From positions 115,109 to 179,108 of the forward strand of contig NZ_FPBC01000010.1 in NCBI RefSeq assembly GCF_900116605.1: DNA of 64,000 nucleotides, in the 5' to 3' direction. Shown piece after piece: positions 27,199 to 36,726 of this stretch. Within the stretch, counting starts at the first letter, position 1, and each line of letters opens with the position of its first letter. The translations under genes were made by a program, and so were the position numbers. Source of the DNA: Pseudomonas marincola. GTDB taxonomy: Bacteria > Pseudomonadota > Gammaproteobacteria > Pseudomonadales > Pseudomonadaceae. The notes beneath the pieces were generated by a model that was not told where the DNA came from, did no database searches, and was given only the letters and a program-made list of their open reading frames with translations.

Positions 27199-28215
27199 TC
27201 AGCGTGGAGCCAGTTCTCTCAAGTGTCGCGCCACCGCCAGCCATGCGCCGATATAACCCAGCAGAACCGCACCAATTACCAGCGAGAAGCCATCACCAAC
27301 CGGTACGCCATCAAGGGCAAAGTTGCTGCCATACAGGCCGGCGAGATTAACCACGGCCCCGTTCAGCCAGTTCAGGCCGTAAGCCAGCACCAGCCATGCC
27401 AACAGCCCGGCACCAAAACCATAGAGCGCGCCCATATAAAGGAAGGGCCGACGCACGTAACTGTCCGTGCCGCCAACCAGCTTTATGACCTCGATTTCGG
27501 TGCGCCGGTTCTCGATGTGCAGACGAATGGTGTTGCCGATTACCAGCAGCAACGCCATAACCAACAATAAGGTCAGGCCGAATACAAATCGCTCGCCGAG
27601 CTTGAGAATCGCCGACAACCGCTCAACCCAGAGCAGGTCAACCTGCGCCTGCTCGACCTTGGGCAATTCCGACAAACGCTGGCGCAATGCTTCCAGCGTG
27701 GGTTTGTCGACCTCTTGCGGCGTCACCAGCACCACACCTGGCAATGGGTTATCCGGCAATTCCTTTAGCGCCTGGCCCAGCCCGGACTGCTGCTGGAACT
27801 CGGCCAGCGCCTGCTCGCGACTGATCCACTCGGCGCTTGCGACATTGGGCATGCCTTCGATCTGCTTACTCAGCGCCTGCCCTGCCGCATCTTTAACGTC
27901 CAACTGCATGAACAGCGAGATCTGCGCCGCGCGCTGCCATGAACCGCCCAAACGCTCGACGTTATTGAGCAGCAACGACAAGCCCATCGGCAGGCTCAGC
28001 GCCACAGCCATTACCAAACAAGTGAAAAAGCTGCCAATCGGCTGCCGGCCAAGACGGCGCAGGCTGTCGACAATGCTCGCCCGATGGCTCTCGACCCAGG
28101 CATGGAACTGAGTGCGGAAATCCGGCCCTTCATCAGGGATTTTTGGATCTACTTTCTTCGGCGCAGCGCCAACACGCTGAGCGGGCTGCGGTGGTGGAAT
28201 ACGGGTTGCGCTCAT
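27199..28215 (-). CDS. ftsX: Cell division protein FtsX
   Basis: Membrane partner of FtsE in the divisome, controlling periplasmic peptidoglycan hydrolases through EnvC-type activators. Length is 338 residues: a cytosolic N-terminus with Pro-rich start, a first helix (FFTCLVMAVALSLPMGLSLL), a periplasmic domain, then three helices. The start overlaps the ftsE stop by one base (TAATG on the minus strand). An EnvC homologue is encoded at 39653-40906. Confidence 0.96.
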   Translation of the reverse strand: MSATRIPPPQPAQRVGAAPKKVDPKIPDEGPDFRTQFHAWVESHRASIVDSLRRLGRQPIGSFFTCLVMAVALSLPMGLSLLLNNVERLGGSWQRAAQISLFMQLDVKDAAGQALSKQIEGMPNVASAEWISREQALAEFQQQSGLGQALKELPDNPLPGVVLVTPQEVDKPTLEALRQRLSELPKVEQAQVDLLWVERLSAILKLGERFVFGLTLLLVMALLLVIGNTIRLHIENRRTEIEVIKLVGGTDSYVRRPFLYMGALYGFGAGLLAWLVLAYGLNWLNGAVVNLAGLYGSNFALDGVPVGDGFSLVIGAVLLGYIGAWLAVARHLRELAPR

Positions 28216-28883
28216 TACACGGCCTCCCCGTCACCAATCAGGCGGCCACGTTGCAGGGTAAGCATGCGGTGGCGCATCCGCGCGATCAGCGCCAGGTCGT
28301 GACTGGCGATCAGCACACTGGTGCCAAGCTTATTGATGTCTTCAAACACGCCCATGATCTCGGCGGCCAGACGCGGGTCAAGGTTACCGGTTGGCTCATC
28401 CGCCAGCAGCAAGGCCGGGCGGTGAACAATGGCGCGGGCAATACCCACGCGCTGCTGTTGACCGGTAGACAAGTCGCCGGGGAACAATTCGGCTTTGTCG
28501 GACAGCGCCACCCGCTCCAACGCCGAACCTACGCGGCTGCCGATTTCGGTTTTGGACAAACCGAGAATCTGCAACGGCAGGGCGACATTGTCGAAGACGC
28601 TGCGATCGAACAGCAGCTGGTGATTCTGGAACACCACGCCGATCTGCCGACGCAGATACGGAATCTGCGCGTTGGTGATCTGCGCCAGATCCTGCCCAGC
28701 GAGCAGCAACTTGCCGCTAGTCGGCCGTTCCATCGCCAACAACAAGCGCAACAGGGTACTTTTGCCGGCACCCGAGTGGCCGGTCACGAAGAGGAACTCA
28801 CCACGGCGCACACGAAAACTCAGTTCGTGGAGCCCAACGTGACCATTCGGATAACGCTTACCGACCTGCTCGAAACGAATCAT
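28215..28883 (-). CDS. ftsE: Cell division ATP-binding protein FtsE
   Basis: ABC-type ATPase of 222 residues that works with FtsX at the septum. Walker A is GHSGAGKSTLLRLL, the signature motif is LSTGQQQRVGIARAI, Walker B is ALLLADEPTGNLD and the switch His is in VLIASHDLALI. It lies 59 bases after ftsY, in the classical ftsY-ftsE-ftsX order followed by rpoH. Confidence 0.98.
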   Translation of the reverse strand: MIRFEQVGKRYPNGHVGLHELSFRVRRGEFLFVTGHSGAGKSTLLRLLLAMERPTSGKLLLAGQDLAQITNAQIPYLRRQIGVVFQNHQLLFDRSVFDNVALPLQILGLSKTEIGSRVGSALERVALSDKAELFPGDLSTGQQQRVGIARAIVHRPALLLADEPTGNLDPRLAAEIMGVFEDINKLGTSVLIASHDLALIARMRHRMLTLQRGRLIGDGEAV

Positions 28884-28942
28884 CGAGAGAGTATCCTTGG
28901 TTATTTTCTACAAGTGCTTCGCTTACTACTGCTCAGCGTGAA

Positions 28943-30292
28943 TTAACGCTGAGCAAACAGGGCCTGTACAAATGTTTCTGCTTCAAACGTGCGCAAGTCA
29001 TCAATGCCCTCGCCCACGCCGATATAACGGATTGGCAAACCGAACTGTTTGGCCAGGGCGAAAATAACCCCGCCCTTGGCTGTGCCATCTAGTTTGGTCA
29101 GCGCCAGACCGGTAAGCGCCACTGTCTGATTGAACTGTTTAGCCTGATTAATCGCGTTTTGCCCGGTGCCGGCATCCAATACCAGCAGCACTTCGTGCGG
29201 CGCGGTGTCATCAAGCTTACCTATGACCCGGCGAACCTTCTTCAGTTCTTCCATCAGGTTATCTTTGGTGTGCAAGCGACCTGCCGTATCAGCGATCAGC
29301 ACATCCATGCCGCGTGATTTGGCGGCCTGCACCGCATCGAAAATAACCGAGGCCGAATCGGCGCCGGTGTGCTGGGCAATGACCGCGATCTGATTGCGCT
29401 CGCCCCACACCTGCAATTGCTCGACGGCAGCGGCGCGGAAGGTATCGCCAGCCGCGAGCATGACTTTCTTGCCTTCCTGCTGGAGTTTCTTCGCCAGCTT
29501 GCCAATGGTGGTGGTCTTGCCGGCGCCGTTAACGCCAACCACCAGAATCACATACGGCTGTTTGCTGGTGTCGATCACCAGCGGCTGCTCGACCGGCTTG
29601 AGCATGGCGGTCAATTCTTCCTGCAGCGACTGATACAGCGCATTGCTGTTGGTCAGTTGCTTGCGCTCAACCTTCTGGCTGAGGTTATCGATGATGACGT
29701 TGGTTGCCTCGACCCCGACATCGGCCACCAGCAGGCTGGTTTCGATGTCATCGATCATGTCATCGTCGATAGTCTTCTGGCCCAGGAACAAGCTGGCCAT
29801 GCCTTCGCCAAGACTCGAACCGGTCTTCGACAAGCCTTTCTTCAGGCGGCTAAACCAGCCGCCCTGATTATCGTCCGGCTTGTTCTGCTCGACCGCAGGC
29901 GCGGCCTCAACCGCAGCTGCAACCACTGGAGCAGCAACAGGCTCAGGCGCAGCAACCACGGGTGCAGGCTCTGGCTCGGGCGCTACTGGCGCAACCGGTT
30001 CTGGCGCGGCAGCGGCTGGCTGCTCGGGCTCGACAGGCTGCGGCTGGACTACCGGCGCAGGCGCAACGGGGGCCTCAACAGGTGGCAGCGGCTGCACGGG
30101 TTGAGCCGACTCTGTAACGGCAGGCTCAACTGGCGCCGGGGCGGCGGGCTCAGCGGGCGGCGATGCAGGCGCAGCAGGCTCTTGCGGCTTTTTGCGCAAC
30201 CAGCCGAACAGGCCCTTTTTCTCAGTGGGCTGATCGGTGTTTTTGTCCGCAGGCTGTGCGGGGGTCTTCTTGTCGTCGTTGGAACCAAACAT
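28943..30292 (-). CDS. ftsY: Signal recognition particle receptor FtsY
   Basis: SRP receptor GTPase of 449 residues that delivers ribosomes to the Sec translocon. A long acidic, Pro/Ala/Glu/Val-rich A domain (about 1-145) precedes the NG domain: G1 VVGVNGAGKTTTIGKLA, AAGDTFRAAAVEQLQVWGE, DTAGRLHTKDNLMEEL and TKLDGTAKGG. The A domain is low-complexity DNA with many imperfect GCC/GGC-rich repeats, normal for FtsY in pseudomonads. Confidence 0.98.
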   Translation of the reverse strand: MFGSNDDKKTPAQPADKNTDQPTEKKGLFGWLRKKPQEPAAPASPPAEPAAPAPVEPAVTESAQPVQPLPPVEAPVAPAPVVQPQPVEPEQPAAAAPEPVAPVAPEPEPAPVVAAPEPVAAPVVAAAVEAAPAVEQNKPDDNQGGWFSRLKKGLSKTGSSLGEGMASLFLGQKTIDDDMIDDIETSLLVADVGVEATNVIIDNLSQKVERKQLTNSNALYQSLQEELTAMLKPVEQPLVIDTSKQPYVILVVGVNGAGKTTTIGKLAKKLQQEGKKVMLAAGDTFRAAAVEQLQVWGERNQIAVIAQHTGADSASVIFDAVQAAKSRGMDVLIADTAGRLHTKDNLMEELKKVRRVIGKLDDTAPHEVLLVLDAGTGQNAINQAKQFNQTVALTGLALTKLDGTAKGGVIFALAKQFGLPIRYIGVGEGIDDLRTFEAETFVQALFAQR

Positions 30293-30749
30293 GGAGGACG
30301 GCTATCTCAAAGATGCGACAGGCTGGCAAACCACACTAAAGCACCATTTATACGTTGAACTCGCACGTTCTCGGCACAACATGGTGTTTAGTCACGTTTA
30401 CAGGCATGGTCGTCAGTCAAACGGATGAGTATCCTAGCACCTCCGCGACCGTCGAGGCTAAGCCCAAGCGTGCCCAACCGACAGTTCGCTGTAACCAATA
30501 GGTCTGTAAGCCGATTGCCGGCCTGGGTTGTGACCCACGTGCCAGATAGATGATTACGCCTGACCCTGCTGGGCTCAAGGCAAAAACCGAGGAGACCTGT
30601 TTGTTAGCTCCCAATTCACGACGAAACGCGACAATCCACAGGGTCTGCAGCGCAGCCCTTCTGGCCAGCGCCTCACGAGGCGAAACTCCGCGGACTGGCA
30701 TTGTTTACACGCCAGACCTGAACGCTCTCTGAATGTGAATACAGCTCTT
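30293..30749. other. Divergent intergenic gap of 457 bases
   Basis: It separates ftsY (minus) from the M16 peptidase gene (plus). No ORF here has a plausible start with family features. It must hold the divergent promoters, but I could not choose convincing -35/-10 pairs by eye. Confidence 0.55.
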
Positions 30750-32105
30750 ATGAAATCATTTTGCCATCAGGCTGCAGGTCTGTTCCTCAGCGCGCTTGTT
30801 GTGCCGTTGAGTGCGCTGGCCGCCGCCCCGCAACCGACTCACGAATTCACCCTCGACAACGGCCTCAAGGTCATTGTCCGCGAAGATCACCGCGCCCCCG
30901 TGGTGGTTTCCCAACTTTGGTACAAGGTGGGTTCCAGCTACGAGACACCGGGTCGCACCGGCTTGTCGCACGCCCTTGAACACATGATGTTCAAAGGCAG
31001 CGAAAAACTCGGCCCGGGCGAAGCGTCACACGTGCTGCGCGAACTCGGCGCCGAAGAAAACGCCTTCACCAGCGATGACTACACCGCTTACTACCAGGTG
31101 CTCGCCAGCGATCGCCTGCCCGTCGCCTTCGAGCTTGAAGCAGACCGCATGGCGACCCTGAAAGTCCCGGCTGACGAGTTCAAGCGCGAGATCGAAGTGA
31201 TCAAGGAAGAACGCCGCCTGCGCACCGATGACAAACCCACCAGCAAGGCATTCGAGCGTTTCAAGGCTATGGCTTACCCTGCCAGCGGCTATCACACGCC
31301 GACCATTGGTTGGATGGCCGACTTGCAACGCATGCAGGTTGAAGAACTGCGTGACTGGTACCAGGCCTGGTATGCGCCGAACAACGCGACGCTGGTTGTC
31401 GTCGGTGATGTGACGCCAGATCAGGTTAAAAAGCTCAGCGAGAAATACTTCGGTCCCGTCCCGCGTCGCGCCGTGCCTTCGTCCAAAGCGCCGCTGGAGC
31501 TGGCCACGCCGGGTGAACGCAAAATCACCCTGCACGTTAATACTCAGTTGCCGAACTTGCTAATGGGCTTCAACGTGCCCGGCCTTGCGACGGCAAAAGA
31601 CCCGCGTCAGGTGCACGCCTTACGTCTGATCTCGGCGCTGCTCGACGGCGGCTACAGCGCGCGTCTGCCTTCACGCCTTGAGCGCGGTCAGGAACTGGTC
31701 TCCGGCGCATCGGCCTGGTACGAGCCGTTCAGCCGGGGCGACAGCCTGTTTGTGCTTTCCGCCACGCCGAACGAGCAAACCGGCAAGACCATCGAGCAGG
31801 CCGAAGCTGGCTTGTGGGCCGAACTGGAAGACCTTAAGAAGAACCCGCCAAGCGCCGAAGAAATGGCCCGCGTACGCGCCCAGGTCATTGCCGGACTGGT
31901 TTATGAGCGCGACTCGATTACCGGTCAGGCCATGGCCATCGGCCAACTTGAAACCGTGGGCCTGTCGTGGAAGTTGATGGACCAGGAACTCAAGGCGCTT
32001 GAAGCCGTAACGCCGGCTGACATTCAGGCAGCCGCGAAAACCTTCTTTACCCGCGACCGCCTCAGCGTCGCCTATGTATTACCTGAGGAGAAGGGCAATG
32101 AATAA
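30750..32105 (+). CDS. M16 zinc metallopeptidase, catalytic subunit
   Basis: Exported insulinase-family peptidase of about 451 residues with a signal peptide (GLFLSALVVPLSALAAA). The inverted zinc motif HxxEH is present (HALEHMMFKG), with the downstream zinc Glu in ELEADRMATLKV. GTG 30735 is an alternative start giving five more residues; neither has a strong ribosome site. It overlaps the next gene by eight bases. The pair corresponds to P. aeruginosa PA0372-PA0371 in position. A two-subunit arrangement, as in mitochondrial processing peptidase, is inferred. Confidence 0.92.
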   Translation: MKSFCHQAAGLFLSALVVPLSALAAAPQPTHEFTLDNGLKVIVREDHRAPVVVSQLWYKVGSSYETPGRTGLSHALEHMMFKGSEKLGPGEASHVLRELGAEENAFTSDDYTAYYQVLASDRLPVAFELEADRMATLKVPADEFKREIEVIKEERRLRTDDKPTSKAFERFKAMAYPASGYHTPTIGWMADLQRMQVEELRDWYQAWYAPNNATLVVVGDVTPDQVKKLSEKYFGPVPRRAVPSSKAPLELATPGERKITLHVNTQLPNLLMGFNVPGLATAKDPRQVHALRLISALLDGGYSARLPSRLERGQELVSGASAWYEPFSRGDSLFVLSATPNEQTGKTIEQAEAGLWAELEDLKKNPPSAEEMARVRAQVIAGLVYERDSITGQAMAIGQLETVGLSWKLMDQELKALEAVTPADIQAAAKTFFTRDRLSVAYVLPEEKGNE

Positions 32106-33570
32106 GCGCAATAGTCTTGGCCACTGCCTCACTCGCGGCCTGCTCGGCCTGGCGCTGAGCACCTCGCTGGTTATCAGCCACAACGCGCTGGCAGACACCG
32201 CCAAAGTTGATGGCAGCAAACTCGAATCACTCGCTGGCCTCGACGGCAAAGCGCCCGTGCGTCGCGACCTGAACATCCAGTCATGGAAAACCAAGGAAGG
32301 CGCCAAGGTGCTGTTCGTTGAAGCCCATGAATTGCCGATGTTCGATCTGCGCCTGACATTCGCCGCCGGCAGCAGCCAGGACGGCGATAAGCCGGGCCTG
32401 GCCATGCTGACCAACGCCATGCTCAACGAAGGCGTGCCGGGCAAGGATGTCAGTGCAATCGCGGCCGGCTTTGAAGACCTCGGCGCTGACTTCGGCAACG
32501 GTTCCTACCGCGATATGGCCGTCGCCAGCTTGCGCAGCCTGAGTGCTGCCGACAAGCGCGAACCGGCGCTGAAACTGTTTGGTGAAGTGCTCGGCAAGCC
32601 CACATTCCCGCAAGACTCGCTCGACCGGATCAAGAATCAGGTGCTGGCAGGCTTCGAGTATAAAAAGAAGAACCCGGGCACATTGGCAAGCCAGGCATTG
32701 TTCGCCAATCTCTACGGCGACCATCCTTACGCCCACCCGAGTGACGGCAACGAGAAATCGATTCCGGCGATCACCCGCGAACAACTGCAAGCGTTCCACG
32801 CCAAGGCCTACGCCGCTGGCAACACGGTGATCGCGCTGGTGGGTGATTTGTCACGTACTGAAGCCGAAGCGCTGGCCGCCCAGGTTTCTGCCGACTTGCC
32901 GAAAGGCCCGGCGCTCGCGGTTATTGCCCAGCCACAAGAGCCGAAAGCCAAGACCGAGCACATCGAGTTCCCATCCAAACAGACGCACCTGATGATCGCG
33001 CAAATGGGCATCGACCGGCGTGACCCGGACTATGCAGCGCTGTATCTGGGCAACCAGATATTCGGTGGCGGCGGTTTCGGCACACGCCTGATGGAAGAAG
33101 TCCGCGAAAAGCGCGGCCTGACTTACGGCGTCTACTCAGGCTTTAGCGCCATGCAGGCGCGCGGCCCGTTCATGATCAACCTGCAAACCCGCGCCGAACT
33201 CAGCGCCGGCACTCTGCAACTGGTCAAAGACCTGCTCGCTGATTACCTGAAGAACGGCCCGACCGAAGATGAGCTGAACAAAGCCAAACGTGAGCTGGCA
33301 GGCAGCTTCCCGCTTTCGACCGCCAGCAATGAAGCAATTGTCGGCCAACTGGGTTCTATCGGCTTCTATAATCTGCCATTGGATTACCTCGAAACCTTTA
33401 TGCAGCAAGTGCAGGCATTAACGGTTGAGCAGGTGAAAACAGCCATGGCCAAACACCTCGACCCTGAAGCGCTGGTAATCGTTACCGCCGGCCCTACAGT
33501 TGAGCAAAAAGAACTACCGCCACCGACCGACAAACCTGTCGAGCAACCCGCTGGCGTACCGGAGCACTGA
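32098..33570 (+). CDS. M16-like protein, non-catalytic partner
   Basis: Second M16-family protein, about 490 residues, with signal peptide ending SHNALA. The zinc motif is lost: the expected HxxEH position reads LTNAMLNEG. It keeps the C-terminal substrate-handling Arg/Tyr segment (EVREKRGLTYGVYSG) that the first protein lacks. The two genes therefore look complementary and overlap (ATGAATAA at 32098). The C-terminus is Pro-rich. Substrate unknown; expected location is the periplasm. Confidence 0.9.
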   Translation: MNKRNSLGHCLTRGLLGLALSTSLVISHNALADTAKVDGSKLESLAGLDGKAPVRRDLNIQSWKTKEGAKVLFVEAHELPMFDLRLTFAAGSSQDGDKPGLAMLTNAMLNEGVPGKDVSAIAAGFEDLGADFGNGSYRDMAVASLRSLSAADKREPALKLFGEVLGKPTFPQDSLDRIKNQVLAGFEYKKKNPGTLASQALFANLYGDHPYAHPSDGNEKSIPAITREQLQAFHAKAYAAGNTVIALVGDLSRTEAEALAAQVSADLPKGPALAVIAQPQEPKAKTEHIEFPSKQTHLMIAQMGIDRRDPDYAALYLGNQIFGGGGFGTRLMEEVREKRGLTYGVYSGFSAMQARGPFMINLQTRAELSAGTLQLVKDLLADYLKNGPTEDELNKAKRELAGSFPLSTASNEAIVGQLGSIGFYNLPLDYLETFMQQVQALTVEQVKTAMAKHLDPEALVIVTAGPTVEQKELPPPTDKPVEQPAGVPEH

Positions 33571-34163
33571 TGCGTAAATCTGCAGGTATCAATCCCAGCC
33601 ACTCGGGCCTCGGCCAACTGCGAATCATCGCGGGAGAGTGGCGTTCGCGCCGCTTCAGCTTTCCGGACGCACAGGGTTTGCGGCCAACGCCCGATCGCGT
33701 AAGGGAAACCCTGTTCAACTGGCTGGCGCCTTACGTTGAAGGCGCCAAAGTGCTCGATGTGTTCACCGGCAGCGGCGCATTGTTTCTCGAGGCGCTGTCA
33801 CGTGGCGCCTCCCGCGCGCTGGCACTGGACATGAACCCGGACTCGATCGCCTCCCTGCGCGGGCATTTGCAAACACTGCGCTGCGAGCACGGCCAATTGG
33901 CTCAGGCTGATGCGCTGACCTATCTGCAAACCCAGCCTGCGACCCAGTTCGATCTGGTGTTTCTCGATCCGCCGTTCCACCAGAATCTGCTGGCCCCAGC
34001 GTGCAATCTGCTGGAAACACACGGCTGGCTGAGCAGTGATGCGTGGATTTATAGTGAAAGCGAAACCGCGCCATCCACACTGGGCTTGCCAGGCAACTGG
34101 CGCCTGCACCGGGAGAAGAAATCCGGGCAGGTTTACTACGCCCTGTGGCAGCGCACGGCTTAA
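33570..34163 (+). CDS. rsmD: 16S rRNA (guanine966-N2)-methyltransferase
   Basis: Methylates G966 of 16S rRNA with SAM. Length is 197 residues. Signatures are LRIIAGEWRSRRFSFPDAQG, RPTPDRVRETLFNWL, VLDVFTGSGALFLEALSRGA (SAM loop) and the catalytic FLDPPF. The ATG lies in the stop codon of the preceding M16 gene (TGATG), so the three genes form one operon, matching the order seen at PA0372-PA0370. Confidence 0.96.
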   Translation: MRKSAGINPSHSGLGQLRIIAGEWRSRRFSFPDAQGLRPTPDRVRETLFNWLAPYVEGAKVLDVFTGSGALFLEALSRGASRALALDMNPDSIASLRGHLQTLRCEHGQLAQADALTYLQTQPATQFDLVFLDPPFHQNLLAPACNLLETHGWLSSDAWIYSESETAPSTLGLPGNWRLHREKKSGQVYYALWQRTA

Positions 34164-34270
34164 ACCAAGGCAGGCTTTTGCAGTGCTGGCGTGACGGGTA
34201 TTGCGCCTGAAGCGCCTGCTTGCGTCGGCTCGGGGAATCGGCGCCCGACGAACTACAGATCGGAAACAGC

Positions 34271-35248
34271 ATGAACACAGCATTTAAACCAGCCTGGTGG
34301 TTACCTGGCGCACATAGCCAAACGCTGTGGAATTCGATGTGTCGCACCCCGCCGAAGCTTGAGCGTCGCCGGGAACGTCTGTGGCTGGCTGACAGCGACT
34401 TTCTCGACCTCGACTGGTACGGCCAACACGATGTCGAGGCGCCGCTGGTTCTGGTGCTGCACGGTCTTACCGGCTCCTCCAGCTCACTTTATGTGCTCGG
34501 CTTGCAGCAGAGTCTGGCGCAACAGGGCTGGGCCAGTGTGGCCTTGAATTGGCGCGGCTGTTCGGGCGAGCCCAACCTTTTGCCCCGAGCATACCATTCG
34601 GGTGCCAGTGAAGATTTGCGCGAAACCATCAATCACCTGCGCGCCCAGCGGCCAATGGCGCCATTGTATGCGGTGGGTTATTCGCTGGGCGGCAATGTGT
34701 TGCTCAAATACCTGGGCGAAAGTGGCGCGCAAAGCCACCTGCAAGGCGCGGTGGCGGTATCGGTGCCCTACCGGCTGGACCAGTGCGCGGACCGTATCGG
34801 CATAGGTTTTTCCAAGGTGTATCAAGCGCACTTCATGCGCGAGATGGTCGCCTATGTAAAGAATAAACAGCGCCTGTTTGCCCATCACGGCCAAACCGAA
34901 CACCTGGCCAAGCTCGATAGTCTGGGCTCGCTTGAGAATATGCGCACCTTCTGGGACTTTGACGGCCGCATCACCGCGCCGCTGCATGGTTTTAGCGATG
35001 CGCAGGATTATTACAAACGCTCATCGAGCCGTTATTACCTCGGCGCAATCGAATGCCGCACGCTGCTGATTCAGGCCGCAGACGATCCCTTCGTATTCCG
35101 CCAAAGCCTGCCGGATGCGCATGAACTCTCGGCCAGCACCGAGTTTGAACTGCACGCACACGGCGGCCACGTTGGCTTCATCGACGGCAGCGTGAAAAAA
35201 CCGGGCTATTACCTCGAACGCAGAATCCCACAGTGGCTGGCGAGTTAA
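34271..35248 (+). CDS. YheT-like alpha/beta hydrolase
   Basis: Alpha/beta-hydrolase of 325 residues related to YheT/ABHD1-3-type esterases. It starts with the family motif FKPAWWLPGAHSQTLWNSM and has the oxyanion region LVLHGLTGSSSS, the nucleophile elbow VGYSLGGNVLLKYLGE, acid LIQAADDPF and the catalytic His in HAHGGHVGFID. The substrate is unknown. ATG 34271 fits the family start. It is followed directly by the REPIN array. Confidence 0.93.
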   Translation: MNTAFKPAWWLPGAHSQTLWNSMCRTPPKLERRRERLWLADSDFLDLDWYGQHDVEAPLVLVLHGLTGSSSSLYVLGLQQSLAQQGWASVALNWRGCSGEPNLLPRAYHSGASEDLRETINHLRAQRPMAPLYAVGYSLGGNVLLKYLGESGAQSHLQGAVAVSVPYRLDQCADRIGIGFSKVYQAHFMREMVAYVKNKQRLFAHHGQTEHLAKLDSLGSLENMRTFWDFDGRITAPLHGFSDAQDYYKRSSSRYYLGAIECRTLLIQAADDPFVFRQSLPDAHELSASTEFELHAHGGHVGFIDGSVKKPGYYLERRIPQWLAS

Positions 35249-35310
35249 AGCGCGCCGGACACACAGGCCAAGGTGCTTGGCTGAAAATGTTTTGCGGGTC
35301 GTAAATCGCC

Positions 35311-36017
35311 ATGACGGATTGCCCACAGGGCTATCCATCCTCCGATGGGGTTCGGCAGAAGATTTGCGGCGGACGCATAATTCAAACGGAGGATGGATAA
35401 ACCGCAGGTTAATCCGTCATGACTGATTATCGGTTGCACCAGATCGGGCGTTTGATTGCATCGTGGGATTGGGTACCGGCGCGAATATTTTCGCGGGACA
35501 TGCATCGCTATGACGGATTGCCCCGACGGGGCTATCCATCCTCCGACGGGGTTCGGCCGGGGATTTGCGGCGGCCGCATTAACCCAACGGAGGATGGATA
35601 AACCGCAGGTTAATCCGTCATGGCTGATTATCGGTTGCGCAAGATCGGGCGTTTGATTGCGTCGTGAGCTTGCGCGGCGACGCGAATGGTTCGCAAGGCA
35701 TACATCGCTATGACGGATTGCCCGCAGGGCTATCCATCCTCCGACGGGGTTCGGCCGGGGATTTGCGGCAGATGCATTAACTAAATGAGGGATGGATAAA
35801 CCGCAGGTTAATCCGTCATGACTAAGTATCGGTTGCACCAGATCGGGCGTTTTTTGCGTCGTGAGATTGCGCGGCGGCGCGAATATTTTCGCGAGGCATA
35901 CATGGCCATGACGGATTGCCCACAGGGCTATCCATCCTCCGATGGGGTTTGGCCGGGGATTTGCGGTAGATGCATAATTCGAACGGAGGATGGATAAACC
36001 GTAGGTTAATCCGTCAT
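35311..36017. repeat. Tandem array of four REPIN units (about 200 bp period)
   Basis: Four REPINs (inverted REP pairs) occupy 35311-35420, 35510-35621, 35710-35819 and 35908-36017. Each begins ATGACGGATTGCCC, continues with CTATCCATCCTCCG, and ends with the partner arm GGAGGATGGATAAACCGCAG then AATCCGTCAT. The 88-90 base spacers between units are also related (ATCGGTTGCACCAGATCGGG), so the whole block is a tandem repeat of about 200 bp rather than independent insertions. It fills the gap between the hydrolase gene and secB. An ORF across it on the minus strand is repeat-derived. Confidence 0.9.
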
Positions 36018-36076
36018 GGCGGCATATGGGGTGAACAATAGGCTTTCTCTCGCGGCGAGTATCCAAATCCCATAAA

Positions 36077-36113
36077 ACAAAAAACCCCGAGGCCTGGGCC
36101 TTCGGGGTTTTGT
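36077..36113 (-). terminator. secB terminator
   Basis: AAAACCCCGA-GGCC pairs with GGCC-TTCGGGGTTTT around a two-base tip, with T-runs on both strands. It lies after the secB stop on the minus strand and also blocks transcription out of the REPIN array. Confidence 0.85.
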
Positions 36114-36147
36114 TTCAGCGGTTGCTGCAGAGCAACACTATTCGGTG

Positions 36148-36633
36148 TTACTGAACAGTGGCGTCCGGAGCTGCTTGCTGAATACGCTGCAGCTCTTGGG
36201 CATACAGGGCATCGAAGTTCACCGGTGCCAGCATCAGGGCTGGGAACGAGCCACGAACAACCAGGCTGTCCAGGGTTTCGCGTGCATACGGGAACAGGAT
36301 GTTCGGGCAAAAAGCGCCGAGGGTGTGGCTCATCGATGCTGCATCGAGGCCCTTGATCAGGAAGATACCGGCCTGCTGGATTTCAGCAATGAAGGCAACT
36401 TCTTCACCGTTCTTGACGGTTACGGACAGGGTCAGCACCACTTCGTGGAAATCGCCATCAAGCGACTTCTGACGAGTGTTCAGGTCCATCTCAACGCTTG
36501 GAGTCCATTCCTGACGGAAAATCTCAGGGCTCTTCGGCGCTTCAAAGGACAGGTCACGCACATAAATACGCTGCAGGGAAAACTGCGGAGTTTGTTCGCC
36601 CTGTGCGGCGCCGTTGTTAGCTTGCTCAGTCAT
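36148..36633 (-). CDS. secB: Protein-export chaperone SecB
   Basis: Tetrameric chaperone that keeps preproteins unfolded and passes them to SecA. Length is 161 residues. Signatures: FSLQRIYVRDLSFEAPKSPE, VVLTLSVTVKNGEEVAFIAE, QAGIFLIKGLD and CPNILFPYARETLDSLVVRG. It follows grxC and the rhodanese-like gene in the order known from many proteobacteria. Confidence 0.98.
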   Translation of the reverse strand: MTEQANNGAAQGEQTPQFSLQRIYVRDLSFEAPKSPEIFRQEWTPSVEMDLNTRQKSLDGDFHEVVLTLSVTVKNGEEVAFIAEIQQAGIFLIKGLDAASMSHTLGAFCPNILFPYARETLDSLVVRGSFPALMLAPVNFDALYAQELQRIQQAAPDATVQ

Positions 36634-36726
36634 GCCAAAGCCTTCTTGTAGTTAATGCCAGTTAATTGAAGGGTGATTACCTGCATCAGCAGCCCGCGGG
36701 CCTGCCGGCGGTAATCACACCCGATG

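Noticed and set aside
35311..36017. CRISPR array at the repeated block
   Set aside because: The units are inverted REP pairs of about 110 bp with related spacers; there are no short identical repeats with unique spacers and no cas genes.
35245..36066. A 273-codon minus-strand frame with four related repeats
   Set aside because: It coincides with the four REPIN units; the repeated residues are translations of REP DNA, there is no ribosome site, and parts of the repeats change frame between units.
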